A DNA stretch of 37,461 nucleotides from positions 1-37,461 of the forward strand of contig JAURMM010000091.1 in assembly GCA_030830685.1 (NCBI GenBank), given 5' to 3'. The position numbers and the translations under genes were made by a program. Source of the DNA: Gammaproteobacteria bacterium (lineage in GTDB: Bacteria; Pseudomonadota; Gammaproteobacteria; Ga0077536). Under the pieces are notes generated by a model that ran no database searches, was not told the origin of the DNA, and was given only the letters and a program-made list of their open reading frames with translations. Position 1 is the stretch's first letter, and every line of letters starts with the position of its first letter. Below are positions 8,463 to 15,532 of this stretch, in pieces.

Positions 8463-9395
8463 TCAGAGATATTTCCTGGCAAAGGCAGCCTGGGCGTCCT
8501 GTACCTGGCGACCCTCGGGGATGAACTTGCCCATCAGTGCAAAGCCATGGAAGACGCCACTGTAGGGCTCGTACTGCACCGGAACACCCGCGGCCTCCAG
8601 TTTCTTCGCATACGCCGCGCCCTCATCGCGTAGGGGATCGAACTCTGCGGTGCAGATGTAGGCGGGCGGAAGGCCGGCCAGGCTGGTTGCGAACAGGGGT
8701 GAGACGCCCGGATTTTTGGTGTCCAGTCCAGAACCATCGAGATACTGGCCCCAGAACCATTTCATCTCGGCTTCGCCGAGCAAGGGTGCGGTGGCATTTT
8801 CCTTGATGGAAGCGGCACTCATGGTGGCATCGACCGCGGGGTAGGTGAGAATCTGGCAGCGCAATTTCGGCCCGTTGTGATCGCGCGCCATCTGCGCCAC
8901 CACTGCCGCGAGATTGCCCCCTGCGCTGTCACCCATCACAGCGACGCGTTCGGGATCAACACCCAGTGAGGCGGCATTCGCGACGACCCATTTGAGCGCG
9001 GCATAGCAATCCTGTGCGGGCACGGGGGCCTTGAATTCCGGCGCCTTGCGATATTCCACGCTGATGATGGCAACGCCGGTCTTGTTGCAGAGGCTGCGGC
9101 AGCCGCCGTCGTGGGTTTCGATGTTCATGATGACCCAGCCACCGCCATGGTAGTGGACGATCACCGGCAAGGGCTGCGTGCTTGCGGGTGCATACAGACG
9201 CGCCCGGATGGTGCCGCCCTCTACCGGAATCACCTTGTCCTCTACGCGCGCGACGGGCTCCTGATCAGCTGGTTGTGTTGCAAACGCCGCGTTGAACAGG
9301 GCACGGCCTTCAGCGGGCGGTAGGCCATGCAGCGGAGGCATGTTCTGGGCAATCATCGCCTGGACGACGGCCATGGATTCTGCAGACAAGGGCAT
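8463..9395 (-). CDS. Alpha/beta hydrolase, hormone-sensitive-lipase-like carboxylesterase
   Basis: A 310-residue esterase/lipase of the HSL (family IV) type. The oxyanion motif HGGGW begins at residue 83. The nucleophile is S157 in GDSAGG, the acid D253 in EFDPLRDEG, and the base H283 in VFHGFALM. No signal peptide, so cytoplasmic. The ATG at 9395 is chosen because TTGGAGA lies 7 bases upstream; longer reading upstream lacks family similarity. It is divergent from the acetoin-dehydrogenase-type operon across a 256-base gap and could serve the same catabolic theme, but that is inference. It probably acts on short acyl esters; natural substrate unknown. Confidence 0.9.
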   Translation of the reverse strand: MPLSAESMAVVQAMIAQNMPPLHGLPPAEGRALFNAAFATQPADQEPVARVEDKVIPVEGGTIRARLYAPASTQPLPVIVHYHGGGWVIMNIETHDGGCRSLCNKTGVAIISVEYRKAPEFKAPVPAQDCYAALKWVVANAASLGVDPERVAVMGDSAGGNLAAVVAQMARDHNGPKLRCQILTYPAVDATMSAASIKENATAPLLGEAEMKWFWGQYLDGSGLDTKNPGVSPLFATSLAGLPPAYICTAEFDPLRDEGAAYAKKLEAAGVPVQYEPYSGVFHGFALMGKFIPEGRQVQDAQAAFARKYL

Positions 9396-9550
9396 CGGTT
9401 TTCTCCAATCGTTGGAATGTGAAGTGGGCTGGACCGTACTGGATGGCAGTGCGCTCTGCAACGGGCCGCCGGCATGCCGATGATGTGCAGCTGCAGCATG
9501 GGAAATGCCGCCTGGAGTGCAGTGGAATGGGCTGCGGAAGTGATACGCTC

Positions 9551-9616
9551 TGATGCAAATGTCCTGCAGGTTTGCCGCAGGAGACACGCTCGCGTTCACC
9601 GCCTGCATCAGGACAT
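9551..9616. promoter_or_regulatory. Paired dyads upstream of the acoABC-type operon
   Basis: The perfect palindrome CCTGCAGG (9563-9570) and the related dyad CCTG-CAT-CAGG (9602-9612) have centres about 40 bases apart, roughly four helical turns. Flanking words TGATGCA/TGCATCA and ATGTCCTG/CAGGACAT are repeated in inverse orientation. They lie in the divergent control region just before acoA and look like a candidate operator pair. No regulator gene is adjacent. Confidence 0.25.
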
Positions 9617-9651
9617 TCAGGTATACGTAAAAAAGCAGAGGAGGGGAGAAC

Positions 9652-10626
9652 ATGGCAGCTGCGCTCTCGAGAGAAGATCTCCTGGAGGCCTACAGGCGGA
9701 TGAAAACCATCCGTGAATTCGAGGAACGGGTTCATGTGGAATTCGCCAAAGGGGGTATTCCGGGTTTCGTGCATCTCTACGCCGGTGAGGAGGCTTCTGC
9801 CGCAGGGGTGTGCATGAACCTCACGGATGAGGACAAGATTGCAAGCACTCACCGCGGGCATGGTCACTGCATTGCCAAAGGCGTGGAGGTCAAGGGCATG
9901 ATGGCCGAGATCTTCGGCAAGCGTACGGGCACCTGTCATGGCAAGGGCGGCTCGATGCACATCGCGGATCTCGACACCGGCATGCTGGGCGCGAACGGCA
10001 TCGTGGGTGGCGGACCACCGCTGGTCTGCGGTGCCGCGCTCGCCGCCAAGATGAAACGCAATGGCGGTGTGGCTATCGCCTTTTTCGGCGACGGCGCCTC
10101 CAACCAGGGCACGACTTTCGAGAGCATGAATCTCGCAGCAGCCTGGAAGCTTCCGGCCATCTTCGTCGCCGAGAACAATGGCTACGCCGAGGCCACCAGC
10201 GCGAAGTTCTCGGTTGCCTGCGGCGATGTCTCCACCCGTGCAGCGGGCTTCGGCATGCCGGGCGTGACTGTCGACGGACACGATTTCTTCGCGGTGCATG
10301 AGGCCATGCGTGAAGCGGTGGAACGCGCACGTCGAGGTGAGGGCCCGTCTCTGGTTGAAGTGAAGCTGGATCGCTTCTACGGCCACTTCGAGGGTGACAA
10401 CCAGAACTATCGGCCACAGGATGAAGTGAAGAACATCCGCGCCACCAAGGACTGCCTCAACCGCTTCCGTGATCGCGTCACGCGCGAGCACGACATCTCG
10501 GCCAACGAACTCGATGCGGTGGATGCCGAAGTCGCCAGGCTCATAGATGAGGCGGTGGAAGAGGCGCGTGCAGCGCCTGATCCGCAGCCCGCAGATCTGC
10601 TGACTGACGTTTACATCAAGTACTGA
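9652..10626 (+). CDS. acoA: Acetoin/2-oxo-acid dehydrogenase E1 component, alpha subunit
   Basis: A 324-residue thiamine-diphosphate-dependent E1 alpha subunit. With the E1 beta product it cleaves acetoin (or a 2-oxo acid) and transfers the acyl group to the lipoyl E2. The ThDP/Mg motif is GDGASNQG (residues 146-153) with the closing NN at 175-176. THRGHGHCIAKG and GKGGSMH are typical of this family. GAGGAGGGG lies just before the ATG. It heads the operon acoA-acoB-acoC-NTF2-like. The AcoC type of E2 makes acetoin the best-supported substrate, though a pyruvate or related role is not excluded. No E3 gene is present. Confidence 0.9.
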   Translation: MAAALSREDLLEAYRRMKTIREFEERVHVEFAKGGIPGFVHLYAGEEASAAGVCMNLTDEDKIASTHRGHGHCIAKGVEVKGMMAEIFGKRTGTCHGKGGSMHIADLDTGMLGANGIVGGGPPLVCGAALAAKMKRNGGVAIAFFGDGASNQGTTFESMNLAAAWKLPAIFVAENNGYAEATSAKFSVACGDVSTRAAGFGMPGVTVDGHDFFAVHEAMREAVERARRGEGPSLVEVKLDRFYGHFEGDNQNYRPQDEVKNIRATKDCLNRFRDRVTREHDISANELDAVDAEVARLIDEAVEEARAAPDPQPADLLTDVYIKY

Positions 10627-10650
10627 TGGCCAACCGCGAGGACTGACACC

Positions 10651-11661
10651 ATGGCAAGAAAGATTCTGTTTCAACAGGCCATCAACGAAGCACTCGACCA
10701 GGAGATGGCGCGGGATCCCGCCGTCATCATCATGGGCGAAGATGTGGTGGGTGGCACGGGCGCGGATGGCGAGATGGATGCGTGGGGCGGTGTGCTCGGC
10801 GTGACCAAGGGGCTGTACGGCAAGTACGGCGATCGCATCATGGATACACCGATTTCCGAATCCGCTTTCGTCGGCGCTGCGATTGGTGCCGCAACCTGCG
10901 GCATGCGCCCGGTCTGCGAGCTCATGTTCATCGACTTCCTGGGCGTGTGTTTCGACCAGATCTACAACCAGGCCGCCAAGTTCCGGTACATGTTCGGTGG
11001 CAAGGCGCGCACCCCGGTGGTCATCCGCACGATGATCGGTGCAGGTTTCCGCGCCGCGGCCCAGCACTCGCAATCGCTCTATCCGATCTTCACCCACATT
11101 CCGGGGCTGAAGGTGGTGATTCCCTCTTCGCCCTATGACGCCAAGGGGCTCCTGATCCAGGCCATTCGCGATGACGATCCGGTGATCTTCTGCGAGCACA
11201 AGGCCTTGTACGCGATGGAAGGTGAAGTGCCCGAAGAGTCCTACACCATCCCCTTCGGCGAAGCCAATATCGTGCGTGAGGGCAAGGATGTGACCATCGT
11301 TGCGCTGGCCCGTATGGTGTCCTACGCGCAGAAGGCTGCGGAGGCTTTGGCCAAGGAGGGTATCAGCTGCGAAATCATCGATCCGCGCACCACCTCTCCG
11401 CTGGATGAGGACACGATCCTTGAAAGCGTGGAGAACACCGGGCGACTGGTGATCGTCGACGAATCCTCGCCGCGCTGTGGCATGGCGGCGGACATTTCGG
11501 CAATGGTTGCCCAGAAGGGCTTCGATCTGCTGGAGGCCCCCATCCAGATGGTGACACCGCCGCACACGCCGGTGCCGTTCTCGGGTGTGTTGGAGGATCT
11601 GTACATTCCCAGTGCCGAAAAAATCGAAGCTGCGGTTCGCAAGTGCGTGGAGTATGCGTAA
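10651..11661 (+). CDS. acoB: Acetoin/2-oxo-acid dehydrogenase E1 component, beta subunit
   Basis: A 336-residue transketolase-like E1 beta subunit that completes the ThDP site with acoA. Characteristic segments are MGEDVVGGTG (about residue 28), DTPISESAFVGAAIGAA, and the C-terminal transketolase domain with EIIDPRTTSPLDEDTI. GAGG stands 9 bases before the ATG. The gene lies 24 bases after acoA, and its TAA overlaps the ATG of acoC (TAATG), a strong sign of one complex made from one mRNA. Confidence 0.92.
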   Translation: MARKILFQQAINEALDQEMARDPAVIIMGEDVVGGTGADGEMDAWGGVLGVTKGLYGKYGDRIMDTPISESAFVGAAIGAATCGMRPVCELMFIDFLGVCFDQIYNQAAKFRYMFGGKARTPVVIRTMIGAGFRAAAQHSQSLYPIFTHIPGLKVVIPSSPYDAKGLLIQAIRDDDPVIFCEHKALYAMEGEVPEESYTIPFGEANIVREGKDVTIVALARMVSYAQKAAEALAKEGISCEIIDPRTTSPLDEDTILESVENTGRLVIVDESSPRCGMAADISAMVAQKGFDLLEAPIQMVTPPHTPVPFSGVLEDLYIPSAEKIEAAVRKCVEYA

Positions 11662-12776
11662 TGGGTAATCCGGCAATCATCCCGGTTACGATGCCGAAGT
11701 GGGGGCTCTCCATGCAGGAGGGCAAGGTCGTTGAGTGGTTGATCCCTGTAGGCACCTCAGTGCAGCCCGGGGATCAGATGCTCGATATCGAGACGGAAAA
11801 AATCGCCAACACCTTCGAGGCTCTGGACGCGGGGTTGCTCCGTCGGCAGGTGGCACAGCCGGATGATGTCCTGCCCATCGGCGCCTTGCTGGGCGTGCTC
11901 GCGCCGGAGTCGGTGAGCGACGCCGAGATCGACGCGTACATCACCGAGTTCCAGGCCAACTATGTACCGCCGGAGGATACCGGCGGCGACAGCGGGCCGG
12001 ACTATCGCTGGGCGGATGTGGGCGGCATGCGGCTGCGCTACGTGAAGGTGGGAGAGGCGGGCCCCGCAGTGATCCTCCTTCACGGCTTTGGTGGGGATCT
12101 CGGCAACTGGTTGTTCAATCAGGAGCCGCTCGCGGCGGGCGCGCAAGTCTATGCACTGGATCTGCCCGGCCACGGGCAGTCCAGCAAGACCTTGGCAGAT
12201 GCTTCGGTGCCCGGTCTCGCTGCCGCAGTGGCTGGTTTCATGGAGGCCGTTGGTATTGCCGAGGCACATCTTGTGGGCCATTCCCTCGGCGGTGCCATCA
12301 GCCTGCAGCTCGCGGCCAGCCATCCGGGACGGGTGCTGTCACTCAGCTTGCTGGCCCCGGCCGGTCTTGGGTCTGCAATCAACGGCGCTTACCTGAAGGG
12401 CTTCATCGAGGGTGAGTCACGACGCGAGATGAAGCCGGTCCTGCAGCAACTGGTGGCGGATCCGGAATTGATCACCCGCCAGCTCATCGACGACATCCTC
12501 AAGTTCAAGCGTACCGACGGCGTGCCAGAGGCGCTGGTGGCCATTTCAGCGGGGTTCATCGACGGAGACACGCAGAAGGTCGACCTGCGGGATGTGCCCG
12601 CGCGGGCTGCCGTGCCGGTGCAGGTGATCTGGGGCCGGGAAGACCGGATCATTCCGGTAGCCCAAGCCGAAGGGCTGCCTGGCGGTGTTGCCGTGCATGT
12701 GCTGGACGGTGTGGGCCATCTGGTGCAGATGGAAGCTGCGACCCAGGTCAACGCGCTGATAAAGGCCCTCCTTTGA
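11661..12776 (+). CDS. acoC: Acetoin dehydrogenase E2: lipoyl domain fused to alpha/beta hydrolase fold
   Basis: A 371-residue E2 of the AcoC type. Residues about 5-80 form a biotinyl/lipoyl domain with lipoylated K47 in IETEKIAN. A linker follows, then from about residue 115 an alpha/beta-hydrolase domain replaces the usual acyltransferase domain. That domain keeps a full triad: S208 in GHSLGG, Asp in IWGREDRIIP and His in GVGHLVQ. By family knowledge this arrangement is typical of acetoin dehydrogenase complexes. ATG 11661 is chosen because it gives a TAATG overlap with acoB. Its stop overlaps the TTG start of the next gene (TTTGA). Confidence 0.92.
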   Translation: MGNPAIIPVTMPKWGLSMQEGKVVEWLIPVGTSVQPGDQMLDIETEKIANTFEALDAGLLRRQVAQPDDVLPIGALLGVLAPESVSDAEIDAYITEFQANYVPPEDTGGDSGPDYRWADVGGMRLRYVKVGEAGPAVILLHGFGGDLGNWLFNQEPLAAGAQVYALDLPGHGQSSKTLADASVPGLAAAVAGFMEAVGIAEAHLVGHSLGGAISLQLAASHPGRVLSLSLLAPAGLGSAINGAYLKGFIEGESRREMKPVLQQLVADPELITRQLIDDILKFKRTDGVPEALVAISAGFIDGDTQKVDLRDVPARAAVPVQVIWGREDRIIPVAQAEGLPGGVAVHVLDGVGHLVQMEAATQVNALIKALL

Positions 12777-13264
12777 CTCCGGAACTGAAGACCGAGGCCG
12801 GGGATTTCTCAGTGCTGATCCGGCGCATGACGCAGGCGGCGGTGCGGGGTGATGGCCGTGCCGTGCGGGCCTGCTTCACGCCGGATGGGGTGTACCACGA
12901 CTGCTTTTACGGTGCATTCCGGGGTGATGCAATCATCTCCATGATCGAGGAGTGCTTTCATCGTGATGCCCGCGAATTCCGCTGGGACATTCACGCGCCG
13001 TTGAGCGACGGCGTCATCGGCTACGCACGATATGTGTTCAGTTATGAATCCCGCCTGCCGGGCGCAGAGGGCCGACGCGCAGGCTTTGAAGGCATGGCGG
13101 TGTGTACGCTACGCGGTGGTCTGCTCGAGAGTTACCGGGAGATCGCAAACTCCCTGGTGGCCTTGCAGGCGCTCGGTTTTGCGCCTGACCGGCTCGCCCG
13201 GTTGGCTGCCCGTGAATCGGCTGCATTCTTCGCCTCGCCTGAGGCCGCCGCCCACCGCAGCTGA
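12773..13264 (+). CDS. NTF2-like/SnoaL-like cone-fold protein
   Basis: A 163-residue protein of the nuclear-transport-factor-2/SnoaL-like alpha+beta cone superfamily, judged from RRMTQAAVRGDGRAVRACF, FTPDGVYHDCFYGAFRGD and WDIHAPLSDGVIGYARYVF. These small folds bind hydrophobic ligands or act as isomerases, cyclases or hydratases. Y and H residues near position 45 (VYHD) could line the pocket. It starts at TTG in a TTGA overlap with the acoC stop, so it is translated with the complex. This is not a standard acetoin-dehydrogenase component; function unknown. Confidence 0.75.
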   Translation: MTPELKTEAGDFSVLIRRMTQAAVRGDGRAVRACFTPDGVYHDCFYGAFRGDAIISMIEECFHRDAREFRWDIHAPLSDGVIGYARYVFSYESRLPGAEGRRAGFEGMAVCTLRGGLLESYREIANSLVALQALGFAPDRLARLAARESAAFFASPEAAAHRS

Positions 13265-13298
13265 CGCCTTTCCCGACCGGTCTGCCGCGCTGTTTTTT

Positions 13299-13598
13299 TC
13301 AGCCTGCGGTATCCAGAGCGATCCTGCACCTGGGGCATTCACGCGGTTTCACCGCCTGCGCCGGTGTCCAGACTTCGGCAAGACCGACCTGTGGCAGCCG
13401 GTGCCTGCAGCGTGGGCAGCGCAAGGCGAGCAGCAACCCGAGAATCGCCGCGATGACCGTAACGAATGACCCGACCATCACCGGCCAGGGAATCGCCGGA
13501 AAGAACATGCAGGCCACGAAGATCATCCAGCCTGCAGCGGCCGCCACCACCAGAAAGCGTGCGCGTGCGCCCAGGTGCTCGCGAATGGTTGCAGTCAC
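13299..13598 (-). CDS. Small membrane protein with zinc-ribbon-like Cys pairs
   Basis: A 99-residue protein I cannot name. Two membrane helices span about residues 14-32 and 38-58. A cytoplasmic-type tail follows with two CPRC knuckles, CPRCRHRLP and CPRCRIALD, spaced like a zinc ribbon. The ATG overlaps the stop of the upstream nitroreductase gene (ATGA), so the two are probably translationally coupled. Membrane zinc-ribbon proteins of this size are common and mostly uncharacterised. Confidence 0.7.
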   Translation of the reverse strand: MTATIREHLGARARFLVVAAAAGWMIFVACMFFPAIPWPVMVGSFVTVIAAILGLLLALRCPRCRHRLPQVGLAEVWTPAQAVKPRECPRCRIALDTAG

Positions 13599-14230
13599 GG
13601 TCTCTGCCTGTCGGCGAGCGTGGCGCCTTGCGCGCTTTCCAGATGCACGATTTCCGACAGCGGGCGGCGGAAAAGCCGCGCGGGCTGCAGGCCGTCGAGG
13701 GCCTTGCCCAAGGTGACCATCATGACTGGCAGCAGGGTCGCTGGCAGGGCGAGCAGCGCGCCCACCTTCGCTGCATCGAAACCAATCATGGGCCCGCTGT
13801 CCCAGCCCGTTTCCTTGGCGGCATACATGAGACTCATGGCCGCCAGTGCGCCGGAGCGGATGGCCTCCTCGCGCTGCAGTCCGGTCTGGCCGGCGTAGAC
13901 GCCGGCGACCATCGGCACGAACTTCTCACGCAGCTCCGCCGGCGCGTGCGCATAAAGACTGGCCGCATCTTCATGTGCATCGAGACGGCCGCACACCAGT
14001 ACCACGGCCGCACAGTCCTCCACCTGCTGTTGACCGAATGACAAGCCCCGCAGTTCGCGCTTGCGCGCTGCATCGCGCACGACCACGAAGCGCCAGTGCT
14101 GCAGGTTGAAGGAGCTCGGAGAGAGTTGCACCAGATGAAAAATGGCCTGCAGCTCGGCATCGTTGATGGTGAGGCCTGGCTGGTAGCGGCGAACACTGTG
14201 GCGTTCGGCGGCAAGTCGGGCGAAGTCCAT
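13595..14230 (-). CDS. Nitroreductase family FMN oxidoreductase (first of two)
   Basis: A 211-residue NAD(P)H- and FMN-dependent nitroreductase-fold protein. The N-terminal FMN-phosphate motif is ERHSVRRYQPG (about residues 8-18), followed by LSPSSFNLQHWRFVVVRD. The central AMSLMYAAKETGWDSGPMIGF and C-terminal VTLGKALDGLQPARLFRRPL regions are typical. ATG 14230 places the family's standard N-terminus correctly; in-frame ATGs upstream (to 14368) give unrelated residues. It is divergent from the cytochrome b-like gene and overlaps the small membrane gene. Physiological substrate (quinone, nitro compound or flavin) unknown. Confidence 0.9.
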   Translation of the reverse strand: MDFARLAAERHSVRRYQPGLTINDAELQAIFHLVQLSPSSFNLQHWRFVVVRDAARKRELRGLSFGQQQVEDCAAVVLVCGRLDAHEDAASLYAHAPAELREKFVPMVAGVYAGQTGLQREEAIRSGALAAMSLMYAAKETGWDSGPMIGFDAAKVGALLALPATLLPVMMVTLGKALDGLQPARLFRRPLSEIVHLESAQGATLADRQRP

Positions 14231-14300
14231 GGTGGGAATTCCGTGACAGGTTGGGGACAATGCGCGCCAGTATGCCGCAAGGGCAGGGGTTGCAGAAAAA

Positions 14301-15173
14301 ATGCCCCTGCGGGCGGCGGAAATCGCCTTCGGACTGCTCATACGGAGTATTGCCACCGCCGTGTCCACGCCCTTGCTGCCCAGTGAGAATTCGGCCTACA
14401 GGCCCGCGGTTCCCCACGCACGATGGCTGCTCGCAGTCCTCTGTTACACCGTGACACCGCTCGCGCTCCTGTTTCTGCCAGGCCATGCGCGGGCGATCGA
14501 CCCGGCCTGGGATTTCGGCATGGCGCTTGGCGTGATCTCGGTGGGCGGCGTCGCCTTGCTGCCGCTGCTCAGCGCGCGTTGGTGGGGCGTAGAGTTCCCC
14601 GCGCTTCCCTTCCTTCGTCTGCTGCACGATGTACACCTCGGCTTGGCTTATGTGCTCACCGCGTTCGCGTTGCTGCATGTGACGGTGCTGTGCGTCCTCG
14701 AACCGAGGGTTCTGGGCTATCTGACCCTCGCGGCACCCTGGTCCATGCTGGCAGGACTGGCGGCGGCGGTGCTCCTCCTGTTCCTCTGCCTCAGTTCCCG
14801 CTGGCGGGTGCGTCTCGGCTGGCGCCAGACCAGCTGGCGACGCTGGCATGCCTTGCTGTCTGCGCTGGCCCTGTCAGGCATGGCCTGGCACATCCTGGAT
14901 GCCCGTTACTATTTCAATCGCGGGTCCATTCTTGCGTCACTGCTGTGGATGCTGGCGGTGCCCACGCTCCTTTCCCTGTGGTTGCGCAAACACCCCGTGC
15001 AGCCGGCGGGTGGGCGGCGCATGCCCCGCTGGGTCGGCCGCATGGGCGCGTTGCGGGTGGTAGCGCTCATCACGTTCGTATGGGTGCTGCTCGGTGCCGT
15101 GTGGATAGGCGTAGGAAACACCGCCCCGCCTCCAAGCGCGACATCGCCGTGCGCAAGCAACCCCTGCTTGTAA
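14301..15173 (+). CDS. Ferric-reductase-like transmembrane cytochrome b
   Basis: A 290-residue membrane protein with about six or seven helices. Two helices each carry an H-x13-H pair: HLGLAYVLTAFALLH and HALLSALALSGMAWH. This is the bis-heme b signature of the ferric reductase/NADPH-oxidase/MsrQ transmembrane fold. No FAD or NADPH domain follows; the protein ends soon after its last helix, so electrons must pass to or from another protein. The next gene, overlapping by 25 bases, encodes a tetraheme cytochrome c, the obvious partner. The start is uncertain: ATG 14301 or GTG 14361, the latter with CGGAG 13 bases upstream. Confidence 0.75.
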   Translation: MPLRAAEIAFGLLIRSIATAVSTPLLPSENSAYRPAVPHARWLLAVLCYTVTPLALLFLPGHARAIDPAWDFGMALGVISVGGVALLPLLSARWWGVEFPALPFLRLLHDVHLGLAYVLTAFALLHVTVLCVLEPRVLGYLTLAAPWSMLAGLAAAVLLLFLCLSSRWRVRLGWRQTSWRRWHALLSALALSGMAWHILDARYYFNRGSILASLLWMLAVPTLLSLWLRKHPVQPAGGRRMPRWVGRMGALRVVALITFVWVLLGAVWIGVGNTAPPPSATSPCASNPCL

Positions 15174-15532
15174 TCCTCACGATCATTGCCGTGGCCGGGC
15201 TTGGTACCTGGCTAGGCAAGCTGCGTGCACACGCCATACGCGAGCGCCCACTGCTGCAGATACACTTCGACCATCACGAGCACGCGGCTGTCCGGTGCGC
15301 CACCTGCCACCACAACTTCCTGGACGACACCGGGCGAACCGCCTGCTATTTCTGTCACAAGCAGGACCCCAAGCTGGGTCTGACGATCGAGAAGGACTTT
15401 CACATGTTCTGCAGAAGCTGCCATGTTGATCTCGCGCAGCGGGGATTGAAGAGCGGGCCGGTGCGCCGCTGCGGTGACTGCCATGTGGCCATGGACACCG
15501 CGACGAGTACCACGCAGGGGAATGCACGATGA
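15149..15532 (+). CDS. Membrane-anchored tetraheme class III (c3-type) cytochrome c
   Basis: A 127-residue protein. One N-terminal hydrophobic helix (about residues 5-22) serves as uncleaved signal anchor or signal peptide and places the rest in the periplasm. Four heme-attachment motifs are present: CATCH, CYFCH, CRSCH and CGDCH. Extra histidines in FDHHEH, CATCHH and DFHMF can supply bis-His ligation, and the order resembles class III cytochromes. The GTG start at 15149 lies within the end of the cytochrome b-like gene. Its stop overlaps the photolyase start (ATGA). It probably shuttles electrons for the cytochrome b; the terminal partner is unknown. Confidence 0.85.
   Translation: MRKQPLLVILTIIAVAGLGTWLGKLRAHAIRERPLLQIHFDHHEHAAVRCATCHHNFLDDTGRTACYFCHKQDPKLGLTIEKDFHMFCRSCHVDLAQRGLKSGPVRRCGDCHVAMDTATSTTQGNAR

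Noticed and set aside
9444-9460. Possible sigma-54 promoter (TGGCAG ... TCTGCA) before acoA
   Set aside because: The GG-to-GC distance is 11 rather than the required 10 bases, so it does not fit the -24/-12 consensus, although aco operons are often sigma-54 dependent.
9310-11676. A 788-codon open frame on the minus strand, antisense to acoA and acoB
   Set aside because: It mirrors well-supported E1 genes in a GC-rich region. Its translation is rich in His, Arg and Gly with no domain, and it has no ribosome site. It is a shadow frame.
13293-13299. T7 tract after the NTF2-like gene as an intrinsic terminator
   Set aside because: No convincing GC stem precedes it, only short long-loop pairings. 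It also abuts the stop codon of the convergent gene.
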